From contig JASDDO010000006.1 of the NCBI GenBank assembly GCA_030015575.1, positions 203,861,632-203,925,631 on the forward strand: a stretch of 64,000 nt of DNA, written 5' to 3'. This document shows, piece after piece, positions 44,570-58,300 of the stretch. Source of the stretch: Agapanthus africanus (taxonomy: Eukaryota > Streptophyta > Magnoliopsida > Asparagales > Amaryllidaceae). The notes under the pieces were generated by a model. That model worked only from the letters and a program-made list of their open reading frames with translations, was not told the origin of the DNA and made no database searches. Each line of letters begins with the position of its first letter. The first letter of the stretch is position 1. Made by a program: the position numbers and the translations under genes.

Positions 44570-45657
44570 CAAGTGCCAAAGAAGATATTCATGTCAAAGA
44601 CTGTAGACACGGCTTTTCCCCAGCAATTACCTAGGAAACGTAAGGATCCTGGCTATCCTACTATTTCTATTTCTATTGGGGATAAACACATTAACCGTGC
44701 TCTCCTTGACCTTGGTGCAAGTGTTAACCTGCTTACTCAGTTTATGAGCAGTTAGGGATTGAAGAGTTGAAACCAGCTCACTGCACTCTCCACATGGCTG
44801 ACTGATCAAGCATCAAACCTAGGGGTGAGCTGGAGGATGTGTTAATAAAAATCGGGGAATTTTTATTCCCTGTGGACTTTATTGTACTTGATACACAACC
44901 TGTAACAAACCCCTGGAATCAAATTCCGGTGATTCTTGGTCGCCCTTTTTTGGCCACTTCCAATGCTATAATCAACTGTCATAACGGCTCTATGACCCTA
45001 TCTTTCGTGAATAGGTCAATTGAGCTGAACATTTACAAGTTGGGAAGTGTGCCCTTTGAACCTACTGCTCATGCATGTTCTGTCGAATTAATGGATGTCG
45101 ACAGCAGCGAATTTGATCAGCCTCATGATACTGATCTTGACTCTTTTCATATGTTGTTGTTTGACCCAACTATGTATCATACACATACGGACACTTCCAC
45201 CGAGTTGTCCGGGTCAACATCTAACACCGATTATGAACCGTTTTTGGAGTCTGAAGATCACCCTATGCTTGTTGATGACATTATTCTTCGGGGTATTGAT
45301 GAGACATTTGAGGGAATCTTTGCTGATGAACTCGCATTTTTGAAAAACACGGGTGTTGAGATGAATCCACCTCAATACAAAGAAATTGAACCTTCACCCC
45401 TTCTTATGGACTGTAAAAAGGATGCGAGCAATCCATCACAATCACTGTGTCGTCTCTCCAAAACGAGACGCAAACACATTCTATTCCACCACTTACCTTT
45501 TCCCCACTTCTTTCTGGTTCTCTTCTTCCACCAACCGGTGTACTACATTGATAAAATTTTTGAATGGTTGGTGTTGACCTTCGGTCTTTGCAAAGCTTGG
45601 CATCGACCAATAATCTTGACCCCCTCTTGTGATTTTCAAAAGATTAACATTGTTTAA
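44570..45657 (+). pseudogene. pro: AT2 protease and acidic tail, broken
   Basis: It carries the active-site block LLDLGASVN, the QIPVILGRPFLATSNA block and an acidic tail with FADEL (45319-45333), and ends with HQPVYYIDKIFEWLVLTFG (about 45559-45606). Very close to AT1; the acidic tail is as well conserved as the protease itself. It has a few breaks. Confidence 0.8.
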
Positions 45658-47031
45658 CTCAAGTTTGGGGGGGTGTATTTTTGGGCTCTTGAAAATAACT
45701 GTTGTTCTCAATATTGTGAGCCAAAAATAAGTTTGGGGGAGGATTTTCACTTTAATATATTTTGCCCCCACTAATAAATGTCCTCCCAAGCTTACAGATT
45801 GATGAGATTTAGCAGGAGACAACAGTGAGGACACTGTTGAAAACAAGTTTGGGGGAGGTTTGTGCTTATTTACGCATCATTTGCATCATACTTTGCATAA
45901 GCATAAAACATAAAAAAAAATTTGTACATAAATAAGATAATAAAAGATTAGAAAGTGAAAAATTACATCCAAAAGATTAGAAAAGTTTAAGAAAACCTAG
46001 AAAGTTAGAAGTTTTCTTAAACGAAACTAGTAATAAGTAGTTATGAGCCGTTGTCCCAAGGGTTAGTAAGATAAAGGAAGTCACTAATCTGAGGATAAAA
46101 ATAAGTCTGAAAAATAGTTTCTATTCTGGAAGCCAAACATTTGAATGTTGATACCCTACTATTCGCACTTACACACGTCTTGAAACTCGGGATAGTAGAG
46201 GATACCTTGAAATGCTCTTGTCTAAAAGCCAAAGTATGAAGGAAATAAAAAATTGAATAAGATATAAAATGGTGCAGAAAAATGAACACTGGTTTTGTTA
46301 TCGCCAAGGCAGCAATAAAAAAATATAGCGAGGGTGCTTCATCACCTAGTGCTTTAGACCAACTGGTCTGGGAGTCACTGCTAAGCCTTAGGTGGTGCAA
46401 GACGAGGAAAATACTAAATACACCGTATAAGCAAGCACATGAGTAATCGGTCGGTTAGTACCTCAAGAAGTATTAACGGTCGCATGAAAATGTGTGAGCA
46501 AATCCATCTAAATATCGATTAAAAAGTACTGAGGCAGATGGACAAGAGTATGATAACTTGAATTGAATTCTCCGGGTGTAGGGATGTTCTTTACACACAC
46601 GTAGGGTTATATGATCGGTGTTTGGAAGAAAGATAGGAATGAAGAATAAAGACGATGTTTTATTGAAGGATGATGTGATTTCTAACATCTTTTCATGACT
46701 ATTAAGATAGGGCTCATGACAACCGAAAAGCTAATATTAGTTGGAAACTCTAAATTTTGAAAGTCTTTCTTTTACAATTCTTATCTTTACATGTAACTTT
46801 CACGGTCTTTCTTTTATTATGGGATTTTGTGGGTGCAATCCGCTGAATCCTCAGGAGACAACACCCCTCCTACTAGGGACACCTAGAGGTTTAAAGGCTT
46901 GTTGCACGTGCTCAGTGCAATCGTGTTGCCTACAAAAGTGTGCTAGTTAGTCTTCCTTTTTCTTTATTTTCTCCTTCTCTTTCTAATAAAACAGTTTTCT
47001 CGAAACGACCAAAAATAAGTTTCGGGGAATT
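45658..47031 (+). other. 3' noncoding region of AT2
   Basis: Same layout as AT1: G-rich tracts, the stem-loop AACAGTG-AGGA-CACTGTT (45821-45838) followed by AAGTTTGGGGGA (45845), the conserved block 46179-46206 and the polypurine tract before 47032. Confidence 0.65.
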
Positions 47032-47513
47032 TGATCAGTCAAAAATATTGCATTTTTAACACATCAATTTCCCTACCATTTGCACTCATCTAAAGGTGTT
47101 CGGTATGAATATAGCACATATTAGCAAATTGACTTCAAAATACCAAATAACATGTGTTATACATTATAACCGGCATTTTAAGGGAAATTGAGTGTTTATT
47201 ATTGCACGCATGATCTTTTGTATATCGCAACACTTGTCTCCAGAATCTGTGCAGGAAATTCCAGGTAAAAGAGCCAAAACTGTTAAAAATGCTGATAAAA
47301 ATACGCAAAGTCCAAGCCTTGTGATCTAGCAGTGAACAAGAAATATTTATGAGATTCCACACATTAGAAAAGTTCCACAAGGCCAGCACAAAGCAGTGAA
47401 AGAAATTCCATACATAGAAGCAATCAAAGGGCCGCGGATCCGCGGCCGTAAGGCCCTATTGGCGGCGGATCCGCGGCCATGAGGACACGTCATCGGCAGA
47501 TTGTCATTCCAGG
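47032..47513 (+). repeat. 3' LTR of AT2, first segment
   Basis: Begins TGATCAGTCAAAAATATTG. It holds the 18-base perfect palindrome GGCCGCGGATCCGCGGCC (about 47430-47447). L enters after CCAGG (47509-47513); the LTR resumes after the second CCAGG at 59442. Confidence 0.9.
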
Positions 47514-50500
47514 TGTCACGACCCGAAAGAGCACGTGACTGGCACTTGAACCATATGAAGCCTATAGGACTCCATCTGATCCAAGTAAGCCAAAAGCCCA
47601 GAAATCTAAAACCATTTTGAAGAATAAGTAAAGAAAACTGGTTTAAAGAAGCGAAGAAAAACATGTTTGAAATCAAGGTTTTTAAATAACTAAGCCGAAT
47701 GTGCATTTGAAAACAGTACAGTCTTTTCTAAAAATTTCGGCAGAGTTTCTTTTGTAAAACGGGCCCCGAATGGGGTACAACATGGATACAATATAAATGC
47801 AATGATAAAGGCATCCTCAAGCGGGAGCTAGCTCTTCGTCAAACGACGGTCACAACCACACAATGATATGATAATATACAACGCCAAGTGGCGAGGATCA
47901 AATCCAAAAGAAAGCTCAAAAGCAACAAGAAAACCGCAATACCACTAAGCGCGACTCTAAGGTCGAATAATACAACACTGTCTCTGAGTCTGAAAGAATA
48001 TACAAGTTTTGGTTGATGGACAATTTCTAGATACAATGAAATAAATAAATACAAAGGTGATTCCTGATACAAAAGAATCCACCTACCAAAGCAAATCACC
48101 CGCAAGAAGGCAGTGTGCCAGAAATGCCGCAATAGAACCTATACGGCAAAACCTGCAAGAACTGTGGCACAACGGGGGTGAGTTGCCAACTCGTGAATAG
48201 AAACATCTACAGGGATAAATCGAATGCAAGACATAATCCTAAGTCAACGATCAGTAAAATATCCACAAGAGTACATCTGAGTGTAATAAGGTGGCAAGGT
48301 AACATCTAATCATGTATATAGTGCCAGGTACTCAGGTAACAACATGTCATCAGTGTAAGGTATGTCTGCATGAAGTATCGATGAAGAAATATCAATAATA
48401 TCAATACACATATATTAGCGTCCCATACCACTAATATTGGTGTAAGATAAGTGTAAATCCAGTCTGTATATGAACCAAGTCTGTATATATGTGGAACCCG
48501 TCCACCTGTCACCCACTGACAGTAAGCATCATGTATGCAATGTGAGGATATAACCAAAATCATGGAAAACTCATCATGAAACCCGTGCCAAACACCGACA
48601 CGTAAATCCTCAACCATATGGGGCTCCGTCTGCGGATATCGGCCCTCGGCCCCGGCAGTATGAGTCAACCCATGTCCATCTCTGGGCTCCGTCTGCGGAT
48701 ATCGGCCCGTCGGCCCCGGCAGTATGCCCATCTCTCGGCTCCAGGCGGTATCCCCCGGATATCCGCCGAGCTCAGGTAAAATCACCGGTAGGTACTCGCC
48801 CGCCTCCAGGCTCAATCGGCATAACCCATCGATCATCTCGCCGAGGGGAACCATACCGGGCCCACCACGAACCCGCAAACGGTACATCACCTCCTCGAAT
48901 CGGGTTTCAAGCACACGTCTCAGCACCGAGAAAACGCGTGGTGGACGCACCGAAATATCATATCACGAGGTACCGGGTTTTCATAAAGTGCCTCTTTTCT
49001 TAAATAACCCCACGGTCCTCAAAAACCAGAAATCACATGAAAATCCAACATCCAGCAGTAAATCCAATGCGATGTACTATGCAATCAATCCATGATATAT
49101 GCGACATGTAAAGAGAGTAATCATATCGGAAATCATGCAACATGGAATAGGAATGCGCATATGTCAAAGGAAGCATCATATCACGAATGTAATAGTACTA
49201 CTGTGTAGTGACATGGCAATTATCGATGATGAAGTGTGTGAGCCGGCAAATAGTGTACGTGAAACATACGCATCATCGATAATGGTGCTGGTGTCCTAAC
49301 AGCATGATAATAATATGGTAATGAACATATGCCAGCAATGCGAATAGCATGAAAATGCGGAAAGCTAGTAATCAACAGCACAGTAAAGTATCTACTATGC
49401 AAACTACATCTAAGTATCCTGTCAATCAGGAGGGGTAGGTGTGGAAACCACCTAAAACTGAGTCAATGTATATATGTAGATATATAGTCGGTGATCCCGC
49501 CTCAATGTCATATCGTAAGATATCCTCTAGCTATGAGTGCGGATCTATCATCAATATCGGCTCGTACGGTAACTCATCGTACGGCATTCCCAAAAGCTGG
49601 GTACAGGTCAATATCTCACTGTCTCATCACAAAACAAATATCACCATCATCAGATCATAAGGTCTGGATGTACTACTCTATCTCTAGTACAAACGGTAAC
49701 ATCGGTAAAGTATGCATGCGGGGGTAAACACACATCCCAAGCCCGCAAGAATCACAAGTCATATCCCACATATGAACCGTATCAAATCACCGATCTCAAG
49801 GCACCACGCCCACATCATCGACTCATCTCCAAGTCATCCCACATCATCAATCAAAGTGCAAGTAAGTGATAAGCAAAGGTGTGTGTATAGGTGTAATTCT
49901 ATCCTAGGGTTCGCGACTATGAATTGCACTAGTCACTGCTAACCCTATACCATCCACAATACACCTAATATCACAATAAACTACATAATAATCTATCTAC
50001 GGACTGCGGGGGTGCTATACGCCATCCACCCGACTTTCCCCTGTAGATATAATCTACTCACCTGAATCCTGTGTTTCGGTGTCGATGTCTCCATCATCTT
50101 CCGCATCGCCTCGGATTGTCGCGGTGTACCTACACACATCACACGTATCGCATCGCATCAAAACCAATTCAATACTTGAAACGACATACAACACACCAAT
50201 ACGATACGCTAAAACCGACACGATACGCAAAAAGGCCTATAGGTTAGAACCTACGGTTAGCCTTCGCAAAACAACTCCAAATCACTCGATATAGACGTAC
50301 AAACGTCACACAATCGAGATAACACACGAATACAAATATCTGAAGTTCAAAACACGCAAAACCAAACCCAAATTCAAAGCTGCAACTTGAGAAAATGATC
50401 CCAGATTTCATCTCAGGTCAAACTAGATCAAATCAACAACTCCAGGGTGCTATGCAGGGTAAATATGAGGTACAGAAGCAAAATGGGGAGTTTTCATCAT

Positions 50501-51563
50501 AGGGGGGCGGCCACATCTACTGTTTGTCCGGCCTGGCCGGCCCCACTAGGGAGTTAGGTGCTCGTCTCCCTAGGGTGGTCTCCTGGGTCACTAACTAGGC
50601 TCCTGGTATCACTACTTTTCTCTAGAATTGTTCCAGTATACTCCAGATTTTCCTGCACACACAAACCGACATAAAGTCCCGAAATTCCGTATTCTTGGTT
50701 TCCAATGGGATTGGGCTGGGTTCCTAGCTCTAGGGTGCTCATACAATCTCCACTGAACTCAAATTAACCATCACAACTCACAAATCCTTCAAACCCTAAC
50801 TAGTTTTCACCAAGTCCACAAATTCACCCGATTTCAATTCTAAACTTGCATAGGGGTATATGTAAAGGTAAAACTAAGACAATGGTTCAGAAATTACCTT
50901 AATTGGCAACTCAAGAACTTTCTTGAGTTGCCCCAAGTGGTCACAATCCAAGCTTTCTAGGTCCATCTTGAAGATCTCGAGCTTGCGCATCTTTTTTGTG
51001 AAACCGACATAGGATTTTGGTGTGGTTTTAGAGGTGAAGTGAGGGGATTTAGTGGAGGGGAGAAGAGGGCTAGGGCAGCAGCAGCAAGGGAGAGGAAGAG
51101 GGAGAGAAATGAGAGGGGAGAGAAATGGCTAAGGGTTAAAAGTCAAATGCCCACTCTCTCTCTCACCTACCCTCATCATTACCTTTTTCTTTTCTTTTCT
51201 TTTCCTTTTCTCTAAATCCCTAAACCTTCTCATGAGAATAGTAACCCCAAAAGAAATCCATGGTAACAAAAATGCATAAGTGTAGGAAAAAGTGACATGT
51301 GCAAGTTTTGCACAAAATTACCAAAAAACCCGATTAGCGATTTTAATCGCGATTAGCACTAAATTAGTGTCAAAATGATCACAACAACTTAAAAATGTCA
51401 TAATTCCAATAAATAACCCATTTTAGAATTTTCCATAATTTTCCGTAATTTCCCTCCATTTATTTACATTTAAAAATAGATTTAATATTAAAATAATCAA
51501 TAAAATAATATTAAATTATAAAAATTCCCAAAATTAATATTTTATATTTTTGAAGATGTTACA
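47514..51563 (-). repeat. 3' LTR of L
   Basis: 4050 bp, TGTCACGACC..GATGTTACA on the plus strand. It contains a GC-rich tandem repeat (48621-48776), pyrimidine/purine-rich tracts near 51060-51230 and an AT-rich end. No gene. Confidence 0.95.
48621..48776. repeat. GC-rich tandem repeat in the L LTR
   Basis: GGGCTCCGTCTGCGGATATC occurs at 48621 and 48684, followed each time by GGCCC..CGGCCCCGGCAGTATG; a third, changed unit begins at 48736. The same array is at 56494-56649 in the other LTR. It makes the long antisense ORF of the region look gene-like. Confidence 0.85.
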
Positions 51564-51580
51564 ATCTACCCCCCTTAAAG
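51564..51580 (-). other. Polypurine tract of L
   Basis: CTTTAAGGGGGGTAGAT on the minus strand, directly before the LTR start TGTAACATC. Confidence 0.85.
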
Positions 51581-54500
51581 AAATTCGGTCCCCGAATTTA
51601 AATTTAAACCCCCACTACTAAAACAATCTCAGTAATAAACCAAAGTCGTCGGGGCTCCGAAATCATCAACACAAAGAACGTCACAGCGCAATGCATGCGG
51701 CAGGGTACTGAGCAGATAACTCAAAAACAAAACTCCGTCAAGCATCCCGCAATCATCGGAGTCGATGTAAAAACACAATGTCAAATCCAATACAAAACCG
51801 ATATGATATGGATCGGAACTACACATGTAGACATCCAATCCATACATGTAAGTAGCTGATGCAAAAGCATGCAAAGGTATATCCAGGTACCGTCCACTGA
51901 CCAGTCCTGCTCAGCATGAAAGCAAAAATCCAACATCATAAAAGGTACTGCTCCAAAAGGAATAACTCCCGAAAATATACATAACACCATCCTGTGCGTC
52001 CGGTGCTCACTGAAATCAAAAATCCATATATGTGCTAAACACGTGCACAAAACAACATCTAAGTGCAACGGGTGTGCACGAAGCATCTGTCGTAGGCAAC
52101 GTATGTGCCTGACAGCAAAATGAATCAGGTGCATGTGACATGCACGAAGAATCCCGATTTAGCGCATCTGGCGTGCACCAAAATCGTATCTAAAAATATG
52201 CACCCAACATGCGCGAAAATCCAAACCGGTGCATCTATCGTGCACGAATAAAAATCTAAACCCTGCGCACTCAACATGCACGGAATCACGAAATCCAATA
52301 ACAAACATCGAATAGGTGTAAAGCACATCACCAGCACGGAGTGCAAAACCAACCGTCAAAATCCGGGTCAAAATCAACGATAAAATGCATCTCAAACCAA
52401 AATCAGGTGTACCTCAAAGGAAAATCTCACAATCGTGTGCATCAGCGTGCACGAATCAAAGTATAACACAAAAATGCATGAAAACTCTGCGCGAAATATA
52501 TAAATATCCAGTGGGTGCATGAAATCAATATCATGAAACTCAGTCACCAAAACTAAATCATGCAAACAGAACACCCAAAATACCGAAATCCAAAATGACG
52601 GATACGTGATAATCGAATCACAAAATCACAAATCACAAATACCGTCTTCGGTAGTTCCTCCTTCGAGGTCGAGAAGGAGTCGGTGCAATCCACTGCTAGC
52701 AGCGCAGGATATCTACCTGCCTCTAGCTCACGGTCTGGCGTCCTCTGACTCTCTGGGTCCTTATCTCTCTGTGGGTTACCGAGCTCACAGTCCATCGGCT
52801 CATCGGCCCTGTCAGGTGTGCTAACGGGGACGATTCCGTTCTGGCACTTTTCTGGTCACCTCACGGTCAAACCTCACGACCACTCGTAAGGCAGCATATC
52901 ACTAGCGTCGGCCTCTGGCTCTCTGAAAGCACGTCACACATCTGATCCTGGGTGCAAACATCGTTGCAGCAATGTCCTAGAAGGAATCCTACTCAAGGTC
53001 TCTTCCAATCATGCCTATGCCGATCTGTAGGGAGGCTGTCTCTCTTGTACTATCTCTTCTCGCTGGAAAGACACCTGAATCCTCAAAACAACATCTCTCG
53101 GAAACTGGTCACATCCCAACGTCTCTGTAAGCAAATCAGGTCTCTAATCTCGACGGAAAGCAATGACAGCTCGTCAGTGTCTCACACGAACCTCTTGTTC
53201 CAACTGTCTCTATCGTCGTCCACTATGACGTCACGCCAAGCTACTATGCACTGCACTGTTCTCGGCCACGGTCAATCTGAAGTCTCTCACACGGACTCGA
53301 AATCGCGCATTCTGTAGCTTCATCATTCTGTAGCAGATGTCAGGTCGAACTGGTCCTTGGGAACACGTCCCAACCATCGGAGGAAAACTCATCACTCGTC
53401 CGTCCTTGATCAATTCGCAAAGCATCTGGGTAGGTTCCTTTATCCGAACCTGGCCAACTACCTCGTCGACAATGCCGAACTCTGGTCTGCTGGGTGTGCG
53501 CAAAACGACCACTCCTGGTCTAGGTCTTCTCGTATCTTACTCCAGAAAGGTCCTGTCGGGGTCTCTTTCTCAATTCTCAATCCTGCCGAAATGCCCGGAA
53601 GTCATCATCCAATGCTGAAACGAAAGCTCATTCCGGAATGGCTGCATACATTATCGCGCTTCTTTCTGGAAGATATATCCATATACCACGCCTCGGGGTG
53701 CGTAACACATCCCTAGTGTCAGCGGAGTGGGACGTCACCTTGTCGAAATCTCGTACGAACTCTTTTCTTCACTCTGCTCAAATGTCGACTGATTCGGACT
53801 CGTCTCATCATGGCTACACGAACTGCGCTCCGACGGCTATGCTCGCATCTGGAGTCTCCCAAGTAGGGTCCCATCACGATATCCGAAAGATGTCGAACCA
53901 TCCGATCGACTCGTCAGATCCTCATAATCCCCCAAGAGCTCACATCTCGGGTACAGTTTAATAGTATCGAGTACATGCCACAGCGTCGGCGGTCCAGCCG
54001 TAGAAGGGCAAACCCAAGCCTCACTAATGGCGCCGCGGAACCGCCGTAAACCCCAAGGTTCAAAGGCTGTCACACGGTCATTAAGTCGAGTTAGGGTTTC
54101 ATTCTTCTAGAGGGTCCATAGAATCACCTGCCTGTCTTTCCGTATACTTTAAACTTGGAAAATGGCTCCTGACATTCGATCGTCTCAATCGACTCTCAAC
54201 GAACCTGCGTGAAGTCGTCTCTATCTGGAATCAATCCACCTGACGATCTCGCATCGGGGCAAGCGAACTCACCACACGTCCTAGTCATCCATCCTTGGTG
54301 ACTAGCAACTCGCTATCATCTCTCTAAGAACATGCTCATGCTGCAGTAGCTCCAATCATCTGGGCGATATCTCATCATTTGCAGCAACAACTGGCTCATA
54401 TGCCTGTACGCCGAACAACGCCTCAATCCTCCAGGAAAGGCAACACATAAGCGGTCATCTCTGAGTCGGTCTACTCTAGATCTGAGTAAGACTCTCCACA

Positions 54501-55370
54501 CTGGAAATCTTCAACTCGACTGGGCCCGCTCTGGCGCAAAATCGGACGAATCACCTTCGTCTCTCAAGTCTGGTAGACTAGCTATCATCTGTCGCATATC
54601 TGCCTGAAAGCTCCGGCAATCTCAGTTCGTAAGCTCCGAAAGCGACATCCTGTCAATCTCAGCAACAGCTGGTCCATCTGTCTGCACGGTAGGCGACATC
54701 ACAATCCCTGAGGTATACTGTACATCGACAGTCCTCTCTCAACTGGAAGCTCTAACAAAGGCACGATCGTCCGGTGCAAACCAAGCACTCGCCTCTACTA
54801 GAGGTCACAATCACCAATACAAACTCGAGACGTTCCCATGTCACCAGAAAACACAACGGTCGGCCCTCGTACCAAACGAGCTCATACCGGCCGTAACCCC
54901 AGCAGCAGCCCAAACTGCGCTCAAACACGGTGACAGGAATCTCAATCGAGTATCAACGAGAGCACACCAGTGGCAAGAAGGGAAACAACAGATCCAAAGT
55001 GGATACATGATCATAGGAAGGAACAACATCAATGAAGGTATGATCATGAAACTAATAGAATCGGGAATCTCAAATGGATGTATAATCCAGGATATGAAAA
55101 GAATCACTGATCTCTAAACAAATGTCCATCCTAAGGTTCCTTAAGCGGAGTGGCGTGTCGTAAGTATGCCGCGGAACATACCAACGGTACGTCACTCTAC
55201 TTTAGTCACCTAATCCATCAACCAAGGGTCATCCTAAAACGACGAAAGTTCGGGTTTACATCCCCCTCAACCAAGCCTAAGTTCCGTAAGGTCAAGCCTA
55301 AGTTCCGTATATAAACAACTCCTTAGGCTCCACATAGTCAAACTTAGACTCGAACCAAGGTCAACCTAGC
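51581..55370 (-). other. Noncoding interior of L
   Basis: No ORF with a recognisable domain on either strand; the longest open stretches are about 120 codons and overlap one another. 52040-52470 holds diverged units around TGCAC / GTGCA pairs. 52600-55000 is visibly richer in G and C than the AT-rich part of the LTR and has CTCTGG- and TCTCAATC-type repeats. I do not recognise it as gag-pol, even degenerate. It could be leader, or captured sequence. Confidence 0.5.
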
Positions 55371-55382
55371 GCTCTGATACCA
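55371..55382 (-). other. Primer binding site of L, initiator Met type
   Basis: TGGTATCAGAGC on the minus strand, four bases from the LTR start at 55387. Confidence 0.85.
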
Positions 55383-55386
55383 ACTT

Positions 55387-58300
55387 TGTCACGACCCGAA
55401 AGAGCACGTGACTGGCACTTGAACCATATGAAGCCTATAGGACTCCATCTGATCCAAGTAAGCCAAAAGCCCAGAAATCTAAAACCATTTTGAAGAATAA
55501 GTAAAGAAAACTGGTTTAAAGAAGCGAAGAAAAACATGTTTGAAATCAAGGTTTTTAAATAACTAAGCCGAATGTGCATTTGAAAACAGTACAGTCTTTT
55601 CTAAAAATTTCGGCAGAGTTTCTTTTGTAAAACGGGCCCCGAATGGGGTACAACATGGATACAATATAAATGCAATGATAAAGGCATCCCCAAGCGGGAG
55701 CTAGCTCTTCGTCAAACGACGGTCACAACCACACAATGATATGATAATATACAACGCCAAGTGGCGAGGATCAAATCCAAAAGAAAGCTCAAAAGCAACA
55801 AGAAAACCGCAATACCACTAAGCGCGACTCTAAGGTCGAATAATACAACACTGTCTCTGAGTCTGAAAGAATATACAAGTTTTGGTTGATGGACAATTTC
55901 TAGATACAATGAAATAAATAAATACAAAGGTGATTCCTGATACAAAAGAATCCACCTACCAAAGCAAATCACCCGCAAGAAGGCAGTGTGCCAGAAATGC
56001 CGCAATAGAACCTATACGGCAAAACCTGCAAGAACTGTGGCACAACGGGGGTGAGTTGCCAACTCGTGAATAGAAACATCTACAGGGATAAATCGAATGC
56101 AAGACATAATCCTAAGTCAACGATCAGTAAAATATCCACAAGAGTACATCTGAGTGTAATAAGGTGGCAAGGTAACATCTAATCATGTATATAGTGCCAG
56201 GTACTCAGGTAACAACATGTCATCAGTGTAAGGTATGTCTGCATGAAGTATCGATGAAGAAATATCAATAATATCAATACACATATATTAGCGTCCCATA
56301 CCACTAATATTGGTGTAAGATAAGTGTAAATCCAGTCTGTATATGAACCAAGTCTGTATATATGTGGAACCCGTCCACCTGTCACCCACTGACAGTAAGC
56401 ATCATGTATGCAATGTGAGGATATAACCAAAATCATGGAAAACTCATCATGAAACCCGTGCCAAACACCGACACGTAAATCCTCAACCATATGGGGCTCC
56501 GTCTGCGGATATCGGCCCTCGGCCCCGGCAGTATGAGTCAACCCATGTCCATCTCTGGGCTCCGTCTGCGGATATCGGCCCGTCGGCCCCGGCAGTATGC
56601 CCATCTCTCGGCTCCATGCGGTATCCCCCGGATATCCGCCGAGCTCAGGTAAAATCACCGGTAGGTACTCGCCCGCCTCCAGGCTCAATCGGCATAACCC
56701 ATCGATCATCTCGCCGAGGGGAACCATACCGGGCCCACCACGAACCCGCAAACGGTACATCACCTCCTCGAATCGGGTTTCAAGCACACGTCTCAGCACC
56801 GAGAAAACGCGTGGTGGACGCACCGAAATATCATATCACGAGGTACCGGGTTTTCATAAAGTGCCTCTTTTCTTAAATAACCCCACGGTCCTCAAAAACC
56901 AGAAATCACATGAAAATCCAACATCCAGCAATAAATCCAATGCGATGTACTATGCAATCAATCCATGATATATGCGACATGTAAAGAGAGTAATCATATC
57001 GGAAATCATGCAACATGGAATAGGAATGCGCATATGTCAAAGGAAGCATCATATCACGAATGTAATAGTACTACTGTGTAGTGACATGGCAATTATCGAT
57101 GATGAAGTGTGTGAGCCGGCAAATAGTGTACGTGAAACATACGCATCATCGATAATGGTGCTGGTGTCCTAACAGCATGATAATAATATGGTAATGAACA
57201 TATGCCAGCAATGCGAATAGCATGAAAATGCGGAAAGCTAGTAATCAACAGCACAGTAAAGTATCTACTATGCAAACTACATCTAAGTATCCTGTCAATC
57301 AGGAGGGGTAGGTGTGGAAACCACCTAAAACTGAGTCAATGTATATATGTAGATATATAGTCGGTGATCCCGCCTCAATGTCATATCGTAAGATATCCTC
57401 TAGCTATGAGTGCGGATCTATCATCAATATCGGCTCGTACGGTAACTCATCGTACGACATTCCCAAAAGCTGGGTACAGGTCAATATCTCACTGTCTCAT
57501 CACATAAAAAATATCACCATCATCAGATCATAAGGTCTGGATGTACTACTCTATCTCTAGTACAAACGGTAACATCGGTAAAGTATGCATGCGGGGGTAA
57601 ACACACATCCCAAGCCCGCAAGAATCACAAGTCATATCCCACATATGAACCGTATCAAATCACCGATCTCAAGGCACCACGCCCACATCATCGACTCATC
57701 TCCAAGTCATCCCACATCATCAATCAAAGTGCAAGTAAGTGATAAGCAAAGGTGTGTGTATAGGTGTAATTCTATCCTAGGGTTCGCGACTATGAATTGC
57801 ACTAGTCACTGCTAACCCTATACCATCCACAATACACCTAATATCACAATAAACTACATAATAATCTATCTACGGACTGCGGGGGTGCTATACGCCATCC
57901 ACCCGACTTTCCCCTGTAGATATAATCTACTCACCTGAATCCTGTGTTTCGGTGTCGATGTCTCCGTCATCTTCCGCATCGCCTCGGATTGTCGCGGTGT
58001 ACCTACACACATCACACGTATCGCATCGCATCAAAACCAATTCAATACTTGAAACGACATACAACACACCAATACGATACGCTAAAACCGACACGATACG
58101 CAAAAAGGCCTATAGGTTAGAACCTACGGTTAGCCTTCGCAAAACAACTCCAAATCACTCGATATAGACGTACAAACGTCACACAATCGAGATAACACAC
58201 GAATACAAATATCTGAAGTTCAAAACACGCAAAACCAAACCCAAATTCAAAGCTGCAACTTGAGAAAATGATCCCAGATTTCATCTCAGGTCAAACTAGA

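Noticed and set aside
48306-48950. A 214-codon antisense ORF, present in both L LTRs (also 56179-56823)
   Set aside because: It runs through the GC-rich tandem repeat, which gives the repeated GRYPQTEP words; it has no domain and lies in an LTR. Its identity in both copies only reflects the young age of L.
53231-53716. Overlapping ORFs of 93-119 codons on both strands in L
   Set aside because: No known domain and no homologue elsewhere in the window; open frames on both strands are expected in GC-richer noncoding DNA.
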